From Streptomyces sp. NBC_01283 (GTDB lineage: Bacteria; Actinomycetota; Actinomycetes; Streptomycetales; Streptomycetaceae), in contig NZ_CP108430.1 in NCBI RefSeq assembly GCF_041435335.1, forward strand, positions 7,157,001 to 7,221,000: a DNA stretch of 64,000 nt. The letters run 5' to 3'. Position 1 is the first letter of the stretch. Every line of letters starts with the position of its first letter. The notes below the pieces were generated by a model that saw nothing but the letters and a program-made list of their open reading frames with translations, was not told the DNA's origin and searched no databases. Below are positions 16,576 through 26,000 of the stretch, piece after piece. The position numbers and the translations under genes were made by a program.

Positions 16576-17661
16576 TTGAAGCACCGACGCATATCCAAGC
16601 GACGTGCCGCCGTGGCAGGTGCGGGCATCACCGCACTGATCGCCGCCGGAATCACCTTCCAGACTGCGAACGCGAGTGAGAGTGCCCCGACCCCCACGCC
16701 GGACACCCTCTCGATCGCGAAGGCCGGAAAGCTCGCCTCGTCCCTCGGAAAGGACCTCGGCCTCGACGCGGCCGGAACGTACTACGACGCCAAGGCCAAG
16801 AACCTCGTCGTGAACGTCCTCGACGAGAGTGCGGCCGACGCCATCGAGTCGGCGGGAGCCAAGGCGAGAATCGTCGAGAACTCCCTCGCCGAGCTGAAGG
16901 GTGCCCGGTCGACGCTCAGGGACAAGGCCTCCATCCCCGGCACCTCGTGGGCGGTCGACCCGGCCACCAACAAGGTCGTCGTCACGGCCGACCGCACGGT
17001 CAAGGGCGCCGAGCTCGACAAGCTCGGCGCGGTCGTCAAGGGGCTCGGCGGCAAGGCCGAACTCCAGCGCAGCAAGGGGGAGTTCAAGCCCTTCATCGCG
17101 GGTGGCGACGCCATCTGGGGTGGTGGCGGCCGCTGCTCGCTCGGCTTCAACGTGGTCAAGGACGGTGCGCCGCACTTCCTGACCGCGGGCCACTGCACCG
17201 AGTCGATCACCAGCTGGTCCGAGGAGCAGGGCGGACCGGTCATCGGTGAGAACGCGGGCTCCAGCTTCCCCGACAACGACTACGGCATCGTCAAGTACAG
17301 CGGCGACACCGCGCACCCGAGCGAGGTGGACCTCTACAACGGCTCGACGCAGGCCATCACCAAGGCGGGCGACGCGACCGTCGGCCAGAAGGTGCAGCGC
17401 AGTGGCTCGACGACGCAGGTGCACGACGGCACGGTCACCGGTCTCGACGCCACCGTGAACTACGGCAACGGCGACGTCGTCAACGGACTCATCCAGACCG
17501 ACGTCTGCGCCGAGCCCGGTGACAGCGGCGGCTCGCTCTTCGCGGGCGACACCGCGCTCGGCCTGACCTCGGGCGGCAGCGGTGACTGCAGCGCCGGCGG
17601 GGAGACGTTCTTCCAGCCGGTTCCGGAAGCGCTGAGCGCCTTCGGCGCGGAAATCGGCTGA
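16576..17661 (+). CDS. sprD: Secreted serine protease, streptogrisin D type (S1E)
   Basis: 361-residue preproprotease with a rare TTG start. AGGAGG lies 7 nt upstream of TTG 16576 and the product then begins MKHRRISKRRAAVAGAG, a normal Sec signal ending near ANA. The long propeptide (about 120 residues) is of the two-part SGPD kind. The mature domain starts IAGGDAIWGGGGRCSLGF. The triad is His in FLTAGHCTE, Asp in DNDYGIVKY and Ser in EPGDSGGSLF, and the C-terminus is FFQPVPEALSAFGAEIG. The many shared residues with the sprB-type protease 1.4 kb upstream indicate an old tandem duplication interrupted by the SPFH gene. No C-terminal carbohydrate-binding domain is present. Confidence 0.92.
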   Translation: MKHRRISKRRAAVAGAGITALIAAGITFQTANASESAPTPTPDTLSIAKAGKLASSLGKDLGLDAAGTYYDAKAKNLVVNVLDESAADAIESAGAKARIVENSLAELKGARSTLRDKASIPGTSWAVDPATNKVVVTADRTVKGAELDKLGAVVKGLGGKAELQRSKGEFKPFIAGGDAIWGGGGRCSLGFNVVKDGAPHFLTAGHCTESITSWSEEQGGPVIGENAGSSFPDNDYGIVKYSGDTAHPSEVDLYNGSTQAITKAGDATVGQKVQRSGSTTQVHDGTVTGLDATVNYGNGDVVNGLIQTDVCAEPGDSGGSLFAGDTALGLTSGGSGDCSAGGETFFQPVPEALSAFGAEIG

Positions 17662-17683
17662 GGCCCAAGCGGCTGAGGCATTA

Positions 17684-17738
17684 GCCCCCGGCGGGGGCAG
17701 CAGGATGTGGGGCCGGTCCGCCACGGCGGGCCGGCCCC
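17684..17738 (+). terminator. Double hairpin terminator after sprD
   Basis: A small GCCCCC/GGGGGC hairpin (17684-17698) is followed by a 14-bp stem with one G-T wobble (17709-17738) and then a T-rich run. Confidence 0.75.
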
Positions 17739-17751
17739 TTTCCTTGTTCTC

Positions 17752-17769
17752 TTGTGAAAGCTTTCACAA
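17752..17769. promoter_or_regulatory. Rex (redox-sensing repressor) operator upstream of adhE
   Basis: TTGTGAAAGCTTTCACAA is a perfect 18-bp palindrome. It matches the Rex consensus of Streptomyces and other Gram-positives, TTGTGAA-N4-TTCACAA. Rex senses NADH/NAD+ and releases DNA when NADH rises. It lies 106 bp before the adhE start codon. The rex gene itself is not in this window. Confidence 0.85.
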
Positions 17770-17874
17770 AGTGACCTTCGGCCTGCCCGGAGAGGTCTTT
17801 GGCGGCGCCTGACGCACGGCACGCGGGTGTGCAATTGAGGCATAAGCGAAAAGTCTCACCGAAGGAGCCCCGTC

Positions 17875-20508
17875 ATGGAGGCCAAGGAGATGGTGGACGG
17901 ACTGGTCGAAGGAGCGCTGACCGCGCTCGGCCGGTTCGCGTCGTACGACCAGGAGCAGGTCGACCACATCGTCAAGAAGGCCTCCCTCGCCGCACTGGGC
18001 CGGCACGGGGAACTGGCGAAGCTGGCCGTCGAGGAGACCGGCCGCGGGCTCTTCGAGGACAAGGCCGTCAAGAACCTCTTCGCCTGCGAGCACGTCGTCA
18101 ACTCGATGCGCGGCCTGAAGACCGCGGGCGTCATCTCCCGCGACGAACTGAACGGCATCACCGAGATCGCCGAACCGGTCGGCGTCGTCTGCGCGATGAC
18201 CCCGGTGACCAACCCGACGTCGACGACCCTCTTCAAGGCCCTCATCGCCCTGAAGACCCGCAACCCGATCATCTTCGCCTTCCACCCCAGCGCCCAGCGC
18301 TGCTCCGCCGAGGCCGCCCGCATCGTGCGCGACGCCGCGGTCGAGGCCGGCGCCCCCGCGGACTGCGTGCAGTGGATCGAGGAGCCCTCGATGGAGGCGA
18401 CGGGGCTGCTCATGAACCACGCGGGCGTCTCCACCATCCTCGCCACCGGCGGCAACGCCATGGTCAAGTCCGCCTACTCCTGCGGCAAGCCCGCGCTCGG
18501 CGTCGGCGCGGGCAATGTACCCGCGTACGTCACGCGCAGCGGCAAACTGCGGCGCGCCGTGCACGACATCGTGCTCTCCAAGGCCTTCGACCACGGCATG
18601 ATCTGCGCATCGGAGCAGGCCGTCATCCTCGACCAGGAGATCTACGACGAGGGGATCGCGGAGTTCGAGCGGCTCGGCGCGTACGTCGTCACGGCGGCCG
18701 AGAAGACCAAGCTGGAGGAGTTCGTCTTCGGGACGACCGCCTTCGGCGCCGACTGCTCGGGCGCGAAGCTGAACGCGTCCGTCGTCGGCAGGTCACCGCG
18801 GTGGATCGCCGAGCAGGCCGGATTCGAGGTCCCCGATGGCACCTCGGTCATCGTCGCCGAGTGCGCGGAGGTCGGCGAGGGCGAGCCGCTCACCCGCGAG
18901 AAGCTCTCCCCGATCCTGGCCGCCCTGAAGGCCGACTCCACCGAGCGGGGCCTCGAACTGGCCGCCCGGATGGTCGAGTTCAACGGCCTGGGCCACAGCG
19001 CCGCCATCCACACCGAGGACGAGGAGCTCGCCGAGGAGTTCGGCAGGCGCGTCAAGGCGGTCCGCGTCATCGTCAACGCACCCTCCACCTTCGGCGGCAT
19101 CGGCGACGTCTACAACGCCTTCCTGCCTTCGCTCACCCTCGGCTGCGGCTCCTACGGACACAACTCGGTGTCCGACAACGTCTCCGCGGTCAACCTGATC
19201 AACGTCAAGCGGATCGGACGGCGGAACAACAACATGCAGTGGTTCAAGGTCCCGCCGAAGATCTACTTCGAGCGCAACTCCCTCCGCTACCTGGGCGAGA
19301 TGGACGGCATCAAGCGGGTGTCGATCGTGACGGACAAGACGATGTCGGCGCTCGGCTTCGTACAGCGCGTGACCGACATCCTCGCCGCACGCCCCGGAGC
19401 CGTCACCGTCCAGGTCATCGACGACGTCGAGCCCAACCCGGAGCTCGCGACCGTGCGTGCCGGAGCCGCGCGCATGCGGGACTTCGAGCCGGACACGATC
19501 ATCGGGCTCGGCGGCGGCTCGCCGATGGACGCGGCAAAGATCATGTGGCTGATGTACGAGCACCCGGAGATCGAGTTCGCGGACACCAAGGAGAAGTTCT
19601 TCGACATCCGCAAGCGGGCCTTCAAGTTCCCCGGCCTTGGCGAGAAGGCGCAGATGGTGGCCATCCCGACCACCTCGGGCACGGGCTCCGAGGTCACCCC
19701 GTTCGCCGTCATCTCCGACCCGAAGGCCGCGCAGAAGTACCCCCTGGCCGACTACGCGCTCACCCCGAACGTCGCGATCGTCGACCCGGTCCTGCCCATG
19801 AAGCTCCCCGCGGCGGTCACCGCCGACTCCGGCTTCGACGCGCTGACCCACGCCACCGAGGCGTACGTCTCGGTGTACGCGAACGACTACACCGACGGGC
19901 TCTGCCTCCAGGCGATCAAGCTCATCTTCGAGAACCTGGAGCGGTGCGTCGTGAACGGGGCCGTCGACCCCGAGGCGCGCGAGAAGATGCACAACGCCTC
20001 GACCGTGGCGGGCATGGCCTTCGCCAACGCCTTCCTGGGCCTGGTGCACGCGATGGCCCACACCCTCGGCAACACCTTCCACGTCTCCCACGGCCGCACC
20101 AACGCGCTGCTCCTGCCGCACGTCATCCGGCACAACGGCACCGTGTCCGGCAAGGCGACCCCGTGGCCGAAGGCCGAGGTCTACCGGGCCCCGGAGCGGT
20201 TCCAGGAGATCGCCCGGATGCTGGGGCTTCCGGCGGCTTCCCCTGAGCAGGGGGTCGAGTCCTACGCCCGTGCCGTCGAGGAGCTGCGGGCCAAGTGTGG
20301 TCTTCCCTCGTCCTTCGCGGAGGAGGGGGTCGATGAGGCGGCCTTCATCGAGGCGTTGCCGGAGCAGGCGATGAATGCGTACGCCGATCAGTGCGCGCCG
20401 GCCAACCCCCGGATGCCGATGCTCTCCGAGATGGAGGGGCTGATGCGGCAGGCGTACTACGGGGTCGAGCCCCGAAGGGGCGCGGGGAACGGCGCGACCA
20501 GTCACTGA
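17875..20508 (+). CDS. adhE: Bifunctional acetaldehyde-CoA/alcohol dehydrogenase
   Basis: 877-residue AdhE that reduces acetyl-CoA to acetaldehyde and then ethanol, reoxidising two NADH, and forms spirosomes in other bacteria. The N-terminal half (about 1-440) is a CoA-acylating aldehyde dehydrogenase with catalytic Cys244 in HGMICASEQAV. A linker leads to the C-terminal iron-dependent alcohol dehydrogenase (about 455-870) with GLGGGSPMDAAK, PTTSGTGSEVTPFAV, DALTHATEAY and HAMAHTLGNTFHVSHGR, which carry the Fe-binding Asp/His residues. GAAGGAG is 7 nt before ATG 17875. Its upstream Rex site points to induction under oxygen limitation, which is unusual for an obligate aerobe. No partner genes are near. 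Confidence 0.95.
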   Translation: MEAKEMVDGLVEGALTALGRFASYDQEQVDHIVKKASLAALGRHGELAKLAVEETGRGLFEDKAVKNLFACEHVVNSMRGLKTAGVISRDELNGITEIAEPVGVVCAMTPVTNPTSTTLFKALIALKTRNPIIFAFHPSAQRCSAEAARIVRDAAVEAGAPADCVQWIEEPSMEATGLLMNHAGVSTILATGGNAMVKSAYSCGKPALGVGAGNVPAYVTRSGKLRRAVHDIVLSKAFDHGMICASEQAVILDQEIYDEGIAEFERLGAYVVTAAEKTKLEEFVFGTTAFGADCSGAKLNASVVGRSPRWIAEQAGFEVPDGTSVIVAECAEVGEGEPLTREKLSPILAALKADSTERGLELAARMVEFNGLGHSAAIHTEDEELAEEFGRRVKAVRVIVNAPSTFGGIGDVYNAFLPSLTLGCGSYGHNSVSDNVSAVNLINVKRIGRRNNNMQWFKVPPKIYFERNSLRYLGEMDGIKRVSIVTDKTMSALGFVQRVTDILAARPGAVTVQVIDDVEPNPELATVRAGAARMRDFEPDTIIGLGGGSPMDAAKIMWLMYEHPEIEFADTKEKFFDIRKRAFKFPGLGEKAQMVAIPTTSGTGSEVTPFAVISDPKAAQKYPLADYALTPNVAIVDPVLPMKLPAAVTADSGFDALTHATEAYVSVYANDYTDGLCLQAIKLIFENLERCVVNGAVDPEAREKMHNASTVAGMAFANAFLGLVHAMAHTLGNTFHVSHGRTNALLLPHVIRHNGTVSGKATPWPKAEVYRAPERFQEIARMLGLPAASPEQGVESYARAVEELRAKCGLPSSFAEEGVDEAAFIEALPEQAMNAYADQCAPANPRMPMLSEMEGLMRQAYYGVEPRRGAGNGATSH

Positions 20509-20526
20509 CGACCCGCAGGTTCGAAC

Positions 20527-21672
20527 TCAGCGCTTCGGCCAGTACCAGAGCGGCTCGTCCAGAAGACTCTCCCGGCCCGCCACCGCAGTCTGCCCCGACT
20601 CCTTGAACAGCTCTATGGAGTTCACGTCGACCCGGTGGCGCACCGCTCTCTTGGCCACGGCTTCGGCAAGAGGGCGGGCATGGGTCACCAGGACCACCTG
20701 TGTGTCCTTCGTCGCCGTGAGGATCAGGTCCGCGAGGGGACGCAGGAGGTCCGGGTGCAGGCTCGTCTCCGGTTCGTTCAGGACCAGGAGCGAGGGCGGC
20801 CGGGGCGTGAGCAGTGCCGCGGTCCACAGGAGATAGCGCAGGGTGCCGTCGGACAGCTCGGCCGCTCCGAGGGGGCGGGTCAACCCGCGCTGGTGCAGCT
20901 GGAGTTCGAAGCGCCCTCCGCTGTCGACGGTCCGCACCCGGCTGCCGGGGAAGGCGTCGTCCACCGCGGCGTCAAGGGCCGCCGGGTCGCCGATCTCGCG
21001 GATGGTCTGGAGCGCCGCGGCCAGGTCGGCGCCGTCATGGCCGAGGACCGGGGTGCGGGTGCCGATCCGTGCGGCTCGCGCGGGGGCTTCGGCGTCCGTG
21101 CGGACGTGGTCGTAGAACCGCCAGGAGCGGATCAGTTCGCGCAGCCGCAGCAGGTCGGGCGCGAGCTGGGGGTCCGCGAGCTCGCTCAGCATGCTGTCGT
21201 ACGGACGGATGCCCTGGGAGCGGTGCCAGCCGCCGTCGGCCGTACGGGTGCGCACGGCAGGACCCGAGCGGTCGGAGAGCAGCGCGGCGGGGCGCAGGAC
21301 GGGCCCGGCCCAGGTGCACTCGCGCTTGATCTCCGGGTCGAGGTTGAAGAGGGAGGGTGCCGCGCCCGTGCCCGAGGTCGGGACGGGGTACCCGAAGTCG
21401 ACCGCGTACCCGAACTCGTCGCCCGCGAAGCCGAGGCGCAGGCCGGCCGCCTCCGCCTTCTTCTCGCCCGCCCACATCGCCGAGGGGAGTCCGCCCTCGC
21501 GGGCCAGGGCCGAGACCGCACCGCCCCGCGCGGAGTCGGCGAGCAGCCGCAGCGCGCGGTACAGGCTCGACTTGCCGGTGCCGTTCCCGCCCGTCACGAC
21601 GTTCAGCCGGTCCAGCGGGACGATCAGTTTGCGCAGGGAGCGGTAGTTCTCGACCGCCAGGGTGCTGATCAT
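20527..21672 (-). CDS. AAA ATPase, SMC/RecF/OLD-like
   Basis: 381-residue stand-alone ATPase of the ABC/SMC-like AAA_15/AAA_21 group. Walker A is VVTGGNGTGKSSLYRAL (near residue 30) after the typical MISTLAVENYRSLRKL start. The signature-like region is PLGAAELSDGTLRYLLWTAA, Walker B is LLVLNEPETSLHPDLLRPL, and a VVLVTHA switch region follows. There is no long coiled coil and no TOPRIM nuclease domain, so it is not a full OLD nuclease. It converges on adhE with 18 bp between the stops. Such ATPases are found in phage defence, DNA repair and unknown roles, and nothing nearby decides between them. Confidence 0.8.
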   Translation of the reverse strand: MISTLAVENYRSLRKLIVPLDRLNVVTGGNGTGKSSLYRALRLLADSARGGAVSALAREGGLPSAMWAGEKKAEAAGLRLGFAGDEFGYAVDFGYPVPTSGTGAAPSLFNLDPEIKRECTWAGPVLRPAALLSDRSGPAVRTRTADGGWHRSQGIRPYDSMLSELADPQLAPDLLRLRELIRSWRFYDHVRTDAEAPARAARIGTRTPVLGHDGADLAAALQTIREIGDPAALDAAVDDAFPGSRVRTVDSGGRFELQLHQRGLTRPLGAAELSDGTLRYLLWTAALLTPRPPSLLVLNEPETSLHPDLLRPLADLILTATKDTQVVLVTHARPLAEAVAKRAVRHRVDVNSIELFKESGQTAVAGRESLLDEPLWYWPKR

Positions 21673-21759
21673 TGCTCCAGCCTCGCACCAGGGTCCGACA
21701 ACGGCGCCCGGCCCCGGCCCGGACCGCTCAGTCCTCCGGGCCCGAACGGTGCGGGAAGT

Positions 21760-22836
21760 TCACGCGGCGGTGCTGCCCGAGCCGGGGGTGGGGCCGGCGC
21801 CGGGGACGGAACCGGTCGGCTCCGGCTTCTTCTCGCCCGGCTGGCGGTCCCCGCGCAGCGCGGACATGACCAGGGTGACGACGGTGCCGAGGACCGCCCA
21901 GGCGGCGAGCACCAGCATCGGTCCGGTGATCGCGTTGCCCTTGAAGTACGCGATCGAGCGGGCCACCCAGGTGCCCGCGCCCGGCGGCAGCCAGGGCCCG
22001 ATCTCCTTCCAGAACGGCGGCAGCATCGGCAGCGGGAAGGCGCCGCCCGCGCTCGGGTTGCCCGCGATCACCACGAGCAGCACGGCGAGGCCGATGCCCA
22101 CGATGCCGGTGAGCGACTGCAGGGCGAGCGTGATCATGCCGACCGAGAAGACGACGAGCGAGCCGAGGCCCCACAGGCCCATGATGCTGCCGGGCAGGGC
22201 GCCGAGGACCGGCCCGATGATGAGGGCGCCGCCGATGCCGCCCGCGATCGAGTAGAGCGCCATGACGCCGGTCCTGATCAGTGCGCGCTGCCGGTTGGTG
22301 GCCCGGGAGCCCGCGCTGATCGCCAGGATCGAGGCGCACAGGTAGCCGCCGACGCACCAGCCGACGACCAGGTAGAAGGACGAGAGCCCGTCGAAGTCCT
22401 TGGTGGACGCCGGAGCCACGTCCACGGTCTTGACCGTCCGCTTCTCGGCCGCGTCGACCTGGGTGGCGATCTTCTCCAGTGCGGTGGCGAGCACGGTGCC
22501 GCCGCCCGAGCCGGCCAGGAGGGTGTCGGTGGTGCCCCGGGGGTCGACGATCAGGGCGCCGTCGATGTCGCGGTTCAAGATCTGGTGCCGGGCCGCGGCC
22601 TCGTCCTTGAGTACGCGGGGGTCGAGCGGATCACCGGGGAGTTTCCCGAGCTTGTCCGATGTCTCCTTGGCCGCGGGTCCCGGAGCGACGACCCCGAAGG
22701 GCACGTCCTTCGGCTTCGGGTCGTGCAGGGCCCCTACGTAGGAGGCGATGAACAGTAGCTGCAGGACCAGCACACCGATGACCAGCAGGGCTGCTCGCGG
22801 GGTGACGGCGCTCTTCAACTCATCGGTGAAACTCAT
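21760..22836 (-). CDS. DUF3533/YhgE-like ABC-2 type membrane protein
   Basis: 358-residue membrane protein resembling the DUF3533 and YhgE/Pip groups. One N-terminal TM helix (about residues 18-38) is followed by an extracytoplasmic domain of about 130 residues that includes LLAGSGGGTVLATALE and LNRDIDGALIVDP. Five or more TM helices follow, and the Pro-rich C-terminal tail is cytoplasmic. This resembles the permease part of ABC-2 exporters, but no ATPase is adjacent. Start ATG 22836 is preferred over the open frame to 22923 because it begins MSFTDELKSAVTPRAALL, which puts TM1 at the usual place. It is divergent from dnaE2. The function is unknown. Confidence 0.75.
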   Translation of the reverse strand: MSFTDELKSAVTPRAALLVIGVLVLQLLFIASYVGALHDPKPKDVPFGVVAPGPAAKETSDKLGKLPGDPLDPRVLKDEAAARHQILNRDIDGALIVDPRGTTDTLLAGSGGGTVLATALEKIATQVDAAEKRTVKTVDVAPASTKDFDGLSSFYLVVGWCVGGYLCASILAISAGSRATNRQRALIRTGVMALYSIAGGIGGALIIGPVLGALPGSIMGLWGLGSLVVFSVGMITLALQSLTGIVGIGLAVLLVVIAGNPSAGGAFPLPMLPPFWKEIGPWLPPGAGTWVARSIAYFKGNAITGPMLVLAAWAVLGTVVTLVMSALRGDRQPGEKKPEPTGSVPGAGPTPGSGSTAA

Positions 22837-22930
22837 GCCCCCACGCTCCGTGTCCCCTGTCGTTCCCGCAGGCGGGCGGGTCCGAATGGGCGAAGCGGGT
22901 GCGGGCCGGGTGGGGTGCCGCACGCCGGTG

Positions 22931-22946
22931 TCGTACGTACGTTCGA
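22931..22946. promoter_or_regulatory. LexA-type SOS box upstream of dnaE2
   Basis: TCGTACGTACGTTCGA differs at one base from the actinobacterial/Gram-positive LexA consensus TCGAAC-N4-GTTCGA. It lies 66 bp before the dnaE2 start, and TATGGT (22956-22961) just downstream may be the -10, so LexA bound here would cover the -35 region. Confidence 0.7.
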
Positions 22947-23011
22947 AACTTGGTCTATGGTGGAGGCGGGGGATGTGAGAACGGATCGATTCAGGGTTTC
23001 AGGAGGTGCGT

Positions 23012-26000
23012 GTGCCCGGGTTCACGCATCTGCACACCGTCTCCGGGTTCTCCCCGCGGTACGGGGCCTCGCACCCGGAGCGACTTGCCGAGCGCGCCGC
23101 CGAGCGGGGCATGGACGCCCTCGCGCTCACCGACCGGGACACCCTCGCGGGGGCCGTCCGGTTCGCCAAGGCCTGCGCGAAGGCGGGAGTGCGGCCGCTG
23201 TTCGGGGCCGAGCTCGCGGTGGGGGAGCCGGCTCCGCCGCAGGGTGCCAGGCGGCGGACCCCCGTGCGCGGAGGAGCCTTCATCGACGAATCGACCCCGC
23301 GCGTGACCTTCCTCGCCCGCGACGGAGCCACGGGCTGGGCCGCGCTGTGCCGCCTGATCACCGCCGCGCACCGGAGCGGCGAGGGGCAGCCCGTCCTTCC
23401 GTGGGAGGAGAACCACGGCGAGGGCATGACCGTGCTGCTCGGCCCCGCGTCCGACGTGGGGCGCGCGCTCGCCGCCGGGCGCCCCGACCGGGCCGCCCGC
23501 CTCATCGCCCCCTGGCGCGAGCGTTACGGGGACGCGTTGCGCCTGGAGTCCGTGTGGCACGGCCGCGAAGGCACCGGCCCCGGCTCGCTCCGCCTCGCCG
23601 CCCGCACCGTCGGCTTCGCCGCCGAGCAGGGGGTCCGCCCCGTCCTGAGCAACGCCGTCCGCTACGCCGACCCGGGCATGGGCCCGGTCGCCGACGTGCT
23701 CGACGCCGCACGCCGCCTCGTTCCCGTCGACCCGACCAAGGAACTCGACAGCGGGGAACGGTGGTTGAAGGGCGCCGACGCCATGCTGGGCAACGCCGAG
23801 CGGATCGTGGAGGCGGCCGGTTTCCGCCGCGACACCGCCCACCGCCTCGTCGAACAGACCCGGACTGCCGCCGCCGAGTGTCTCGTCGACCCCGAGGACG
23901 ACATCGGCATCGGTTCCGTGCGCTTCCCCGAACCGCACCTCGTCGGCGCGGGCCGCCGCAGCGCCCAGCGCGTGCTCGCCTCGCGGGCGGCGGCGGGGAT
24001 GGTCCTTCGGGGATACGACATGCGCCGCGGGCATCGCGAGTACTGGGAGCGGATGCACCACGAGCTGGACATCATCGCCTACCACGGCTTCGCCTCCTAT
24101 TTCCTCACCGTGGCCCAAGTGGTCGACGACGTGCGTGACTTGGGCATCCGGGTCGCGGCGCGCGGCTCCGGTGCCGGGTCCCTGGTCAACCACCTCATCG
24201 GCATCGCGCACGCCGACCCCGTCGAGCACGGCCTGCTCATGGAACGGTTCCTGTCCACGCGCCGGTCCGTCCTGCCCGACATCGACATCGACGTCGAGTC
24301 GGCCCGCCGCCTGGAGGTCTACCGCGCGATCATCGGCCGCTTCGGCACCGAGCGGGTCGCGACCGTCGCCATGCCCGAGACCTACCGGGTCCGCCACGCC
24401 ATCCGCGACGTGGGCGCCGCCCTCTCCATGGACCCGGCCGAGATCGACAGGATCGCCAAGGCCTTCCCGCACATCCGCGCGCGCGACGCGCGCTCGGCGA
24501 TGGAGGAGCTGCCCGAACTGCGCGCGGTGGCGGGGGAGGCGGAGAACCACGGCCGTCTGTGGGAGCTGGTCGAGGCCCTGGACGCGCTGCCGCGCGGGGT
24601 CGCCATGCACCCGTGCGGTGTGCTGCTCTCCGACGCCTCGCTGCTCGCGCGTACGCCCGTCGTGCCCACCAGCGGTGAGAGCCTGCCCATGTCCCAGTTC
24701 GACAAGGAGGACGTGGAGGACCTCGGGCTGCTCAAGCTCGACGTGCTCGGGGTGCGGATGCAGTCGGCGATGGCGCACGCGGTGGAGGAGGTCGAGCGGG
24801 CCACGGGTGAGCGGGTGGACGTGGACGCGGTGCCGCCGGGGGACCCGGCGACGTATCAGCTCATCAAGTCCACCGAGACGCTGGGCTGCTTCCAGATCGA
24901 GTCGCCGGGCCAGCGGGACCTGGTCGGGCGGCTGCAGCCCGCCACCTTCCACGACCTGGTCGTTGACATCTCGCTCTTCCGGCCGGGACCGGTCGCCGCC
25001 GACATGGTGCGGCCCTTCATCGAGGCCCGGCACGGCCGCGCGCCCATCCGCTATCCGCACCCGGACCTGGCGCGCCCGCTCAAGGAGACGTACGGCGTCG
25101 TCGTCTTCCACGAGCAGATCATCGAGATCGTGGACATCATGACCGGCTGCGGTCGCGACGAGGCGGACCGGGTGCGGCGCGGGCTCTCCGACCCCGATTC
25201 GCAGGGGCGGATCCGGTTCTGGTTCGCGCAGCAGGCGGCGGCGAAGGGGTACGACGCCGAGACGATCGGCCGGACCTGGGAGATCATCGAGGCCTTCGGC
25301 TCGTACGGCTTCTGCAAGGCGCACGCGGTGGCCTTCGCCGTGCCGACGTACCAGTCGGCGTGGCTGAAGGCCCATCACCCGGCAGCCTTCTACGCCGGGT
25401 TGCTCACTCATGACCCCGGGATGTACCCGAAGCGGCTGCTGCTCGCGGACGCCCGGCGGCGGGGGGTGCCGATCCTTCCCCTGGACGTGAACAGGTCCGC
25501 GGTCGCTCACCGTATCGAACTGGTGTCCGGTTCTGGCTCGGCTCCGGACCGCTGGGGCCTGCGTCTCGCGCTCCGTGACGTCCACGGCATCAGTGATGCC
25601 GAAGCCGCGCGGATCGCCGACGCGCAGCCCTACGCCTCACTCCTGGACTTCTGGGAGCGGGCCAGGCCCAGCAAACCGGTCGCCCAGCGGCTCGCGCAGG
25701 TCGGCGCGCTCGACGCGTTCGGCGCCAACCGCCGCGATCTGCAGCTGCACCTTGCGGAGCTCAGGCGGGGCTCGCGGGGCTCCTCCGGGGCCCAACTCCC
25801 GCTGTCCGGCGGGCGGAAGACGGCACCCGCCGGGCTGCCCGACCTGGACGACGCGGAACGGCTCAGCGCCGAACTCGGCGTCCTCGGCATGGACTCCTCG
25901 CGCCATCTCATGGGCGACCACGCGGAGTTCCTCCGGGAGCTCGGCGTGCTGACGGCGCGCCGCCTGAGGGAGGCCGAACACGGGGCGACCGTCCTTGTCG

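Noticed and set aside
20527..21672. AAA ATPase as part of an antiphage defence system
   Set aside because: There is no nuclease, reverse transcriptase or other effector gene next to it, and no TOPRIM domain, so a defence call is unsupported.
22991..25585. 864-residue open frame antisense to dnaE2
   Set aside because: Composition is a mirror of the dnaE2 codons, with no domain and no ribosome binding site.
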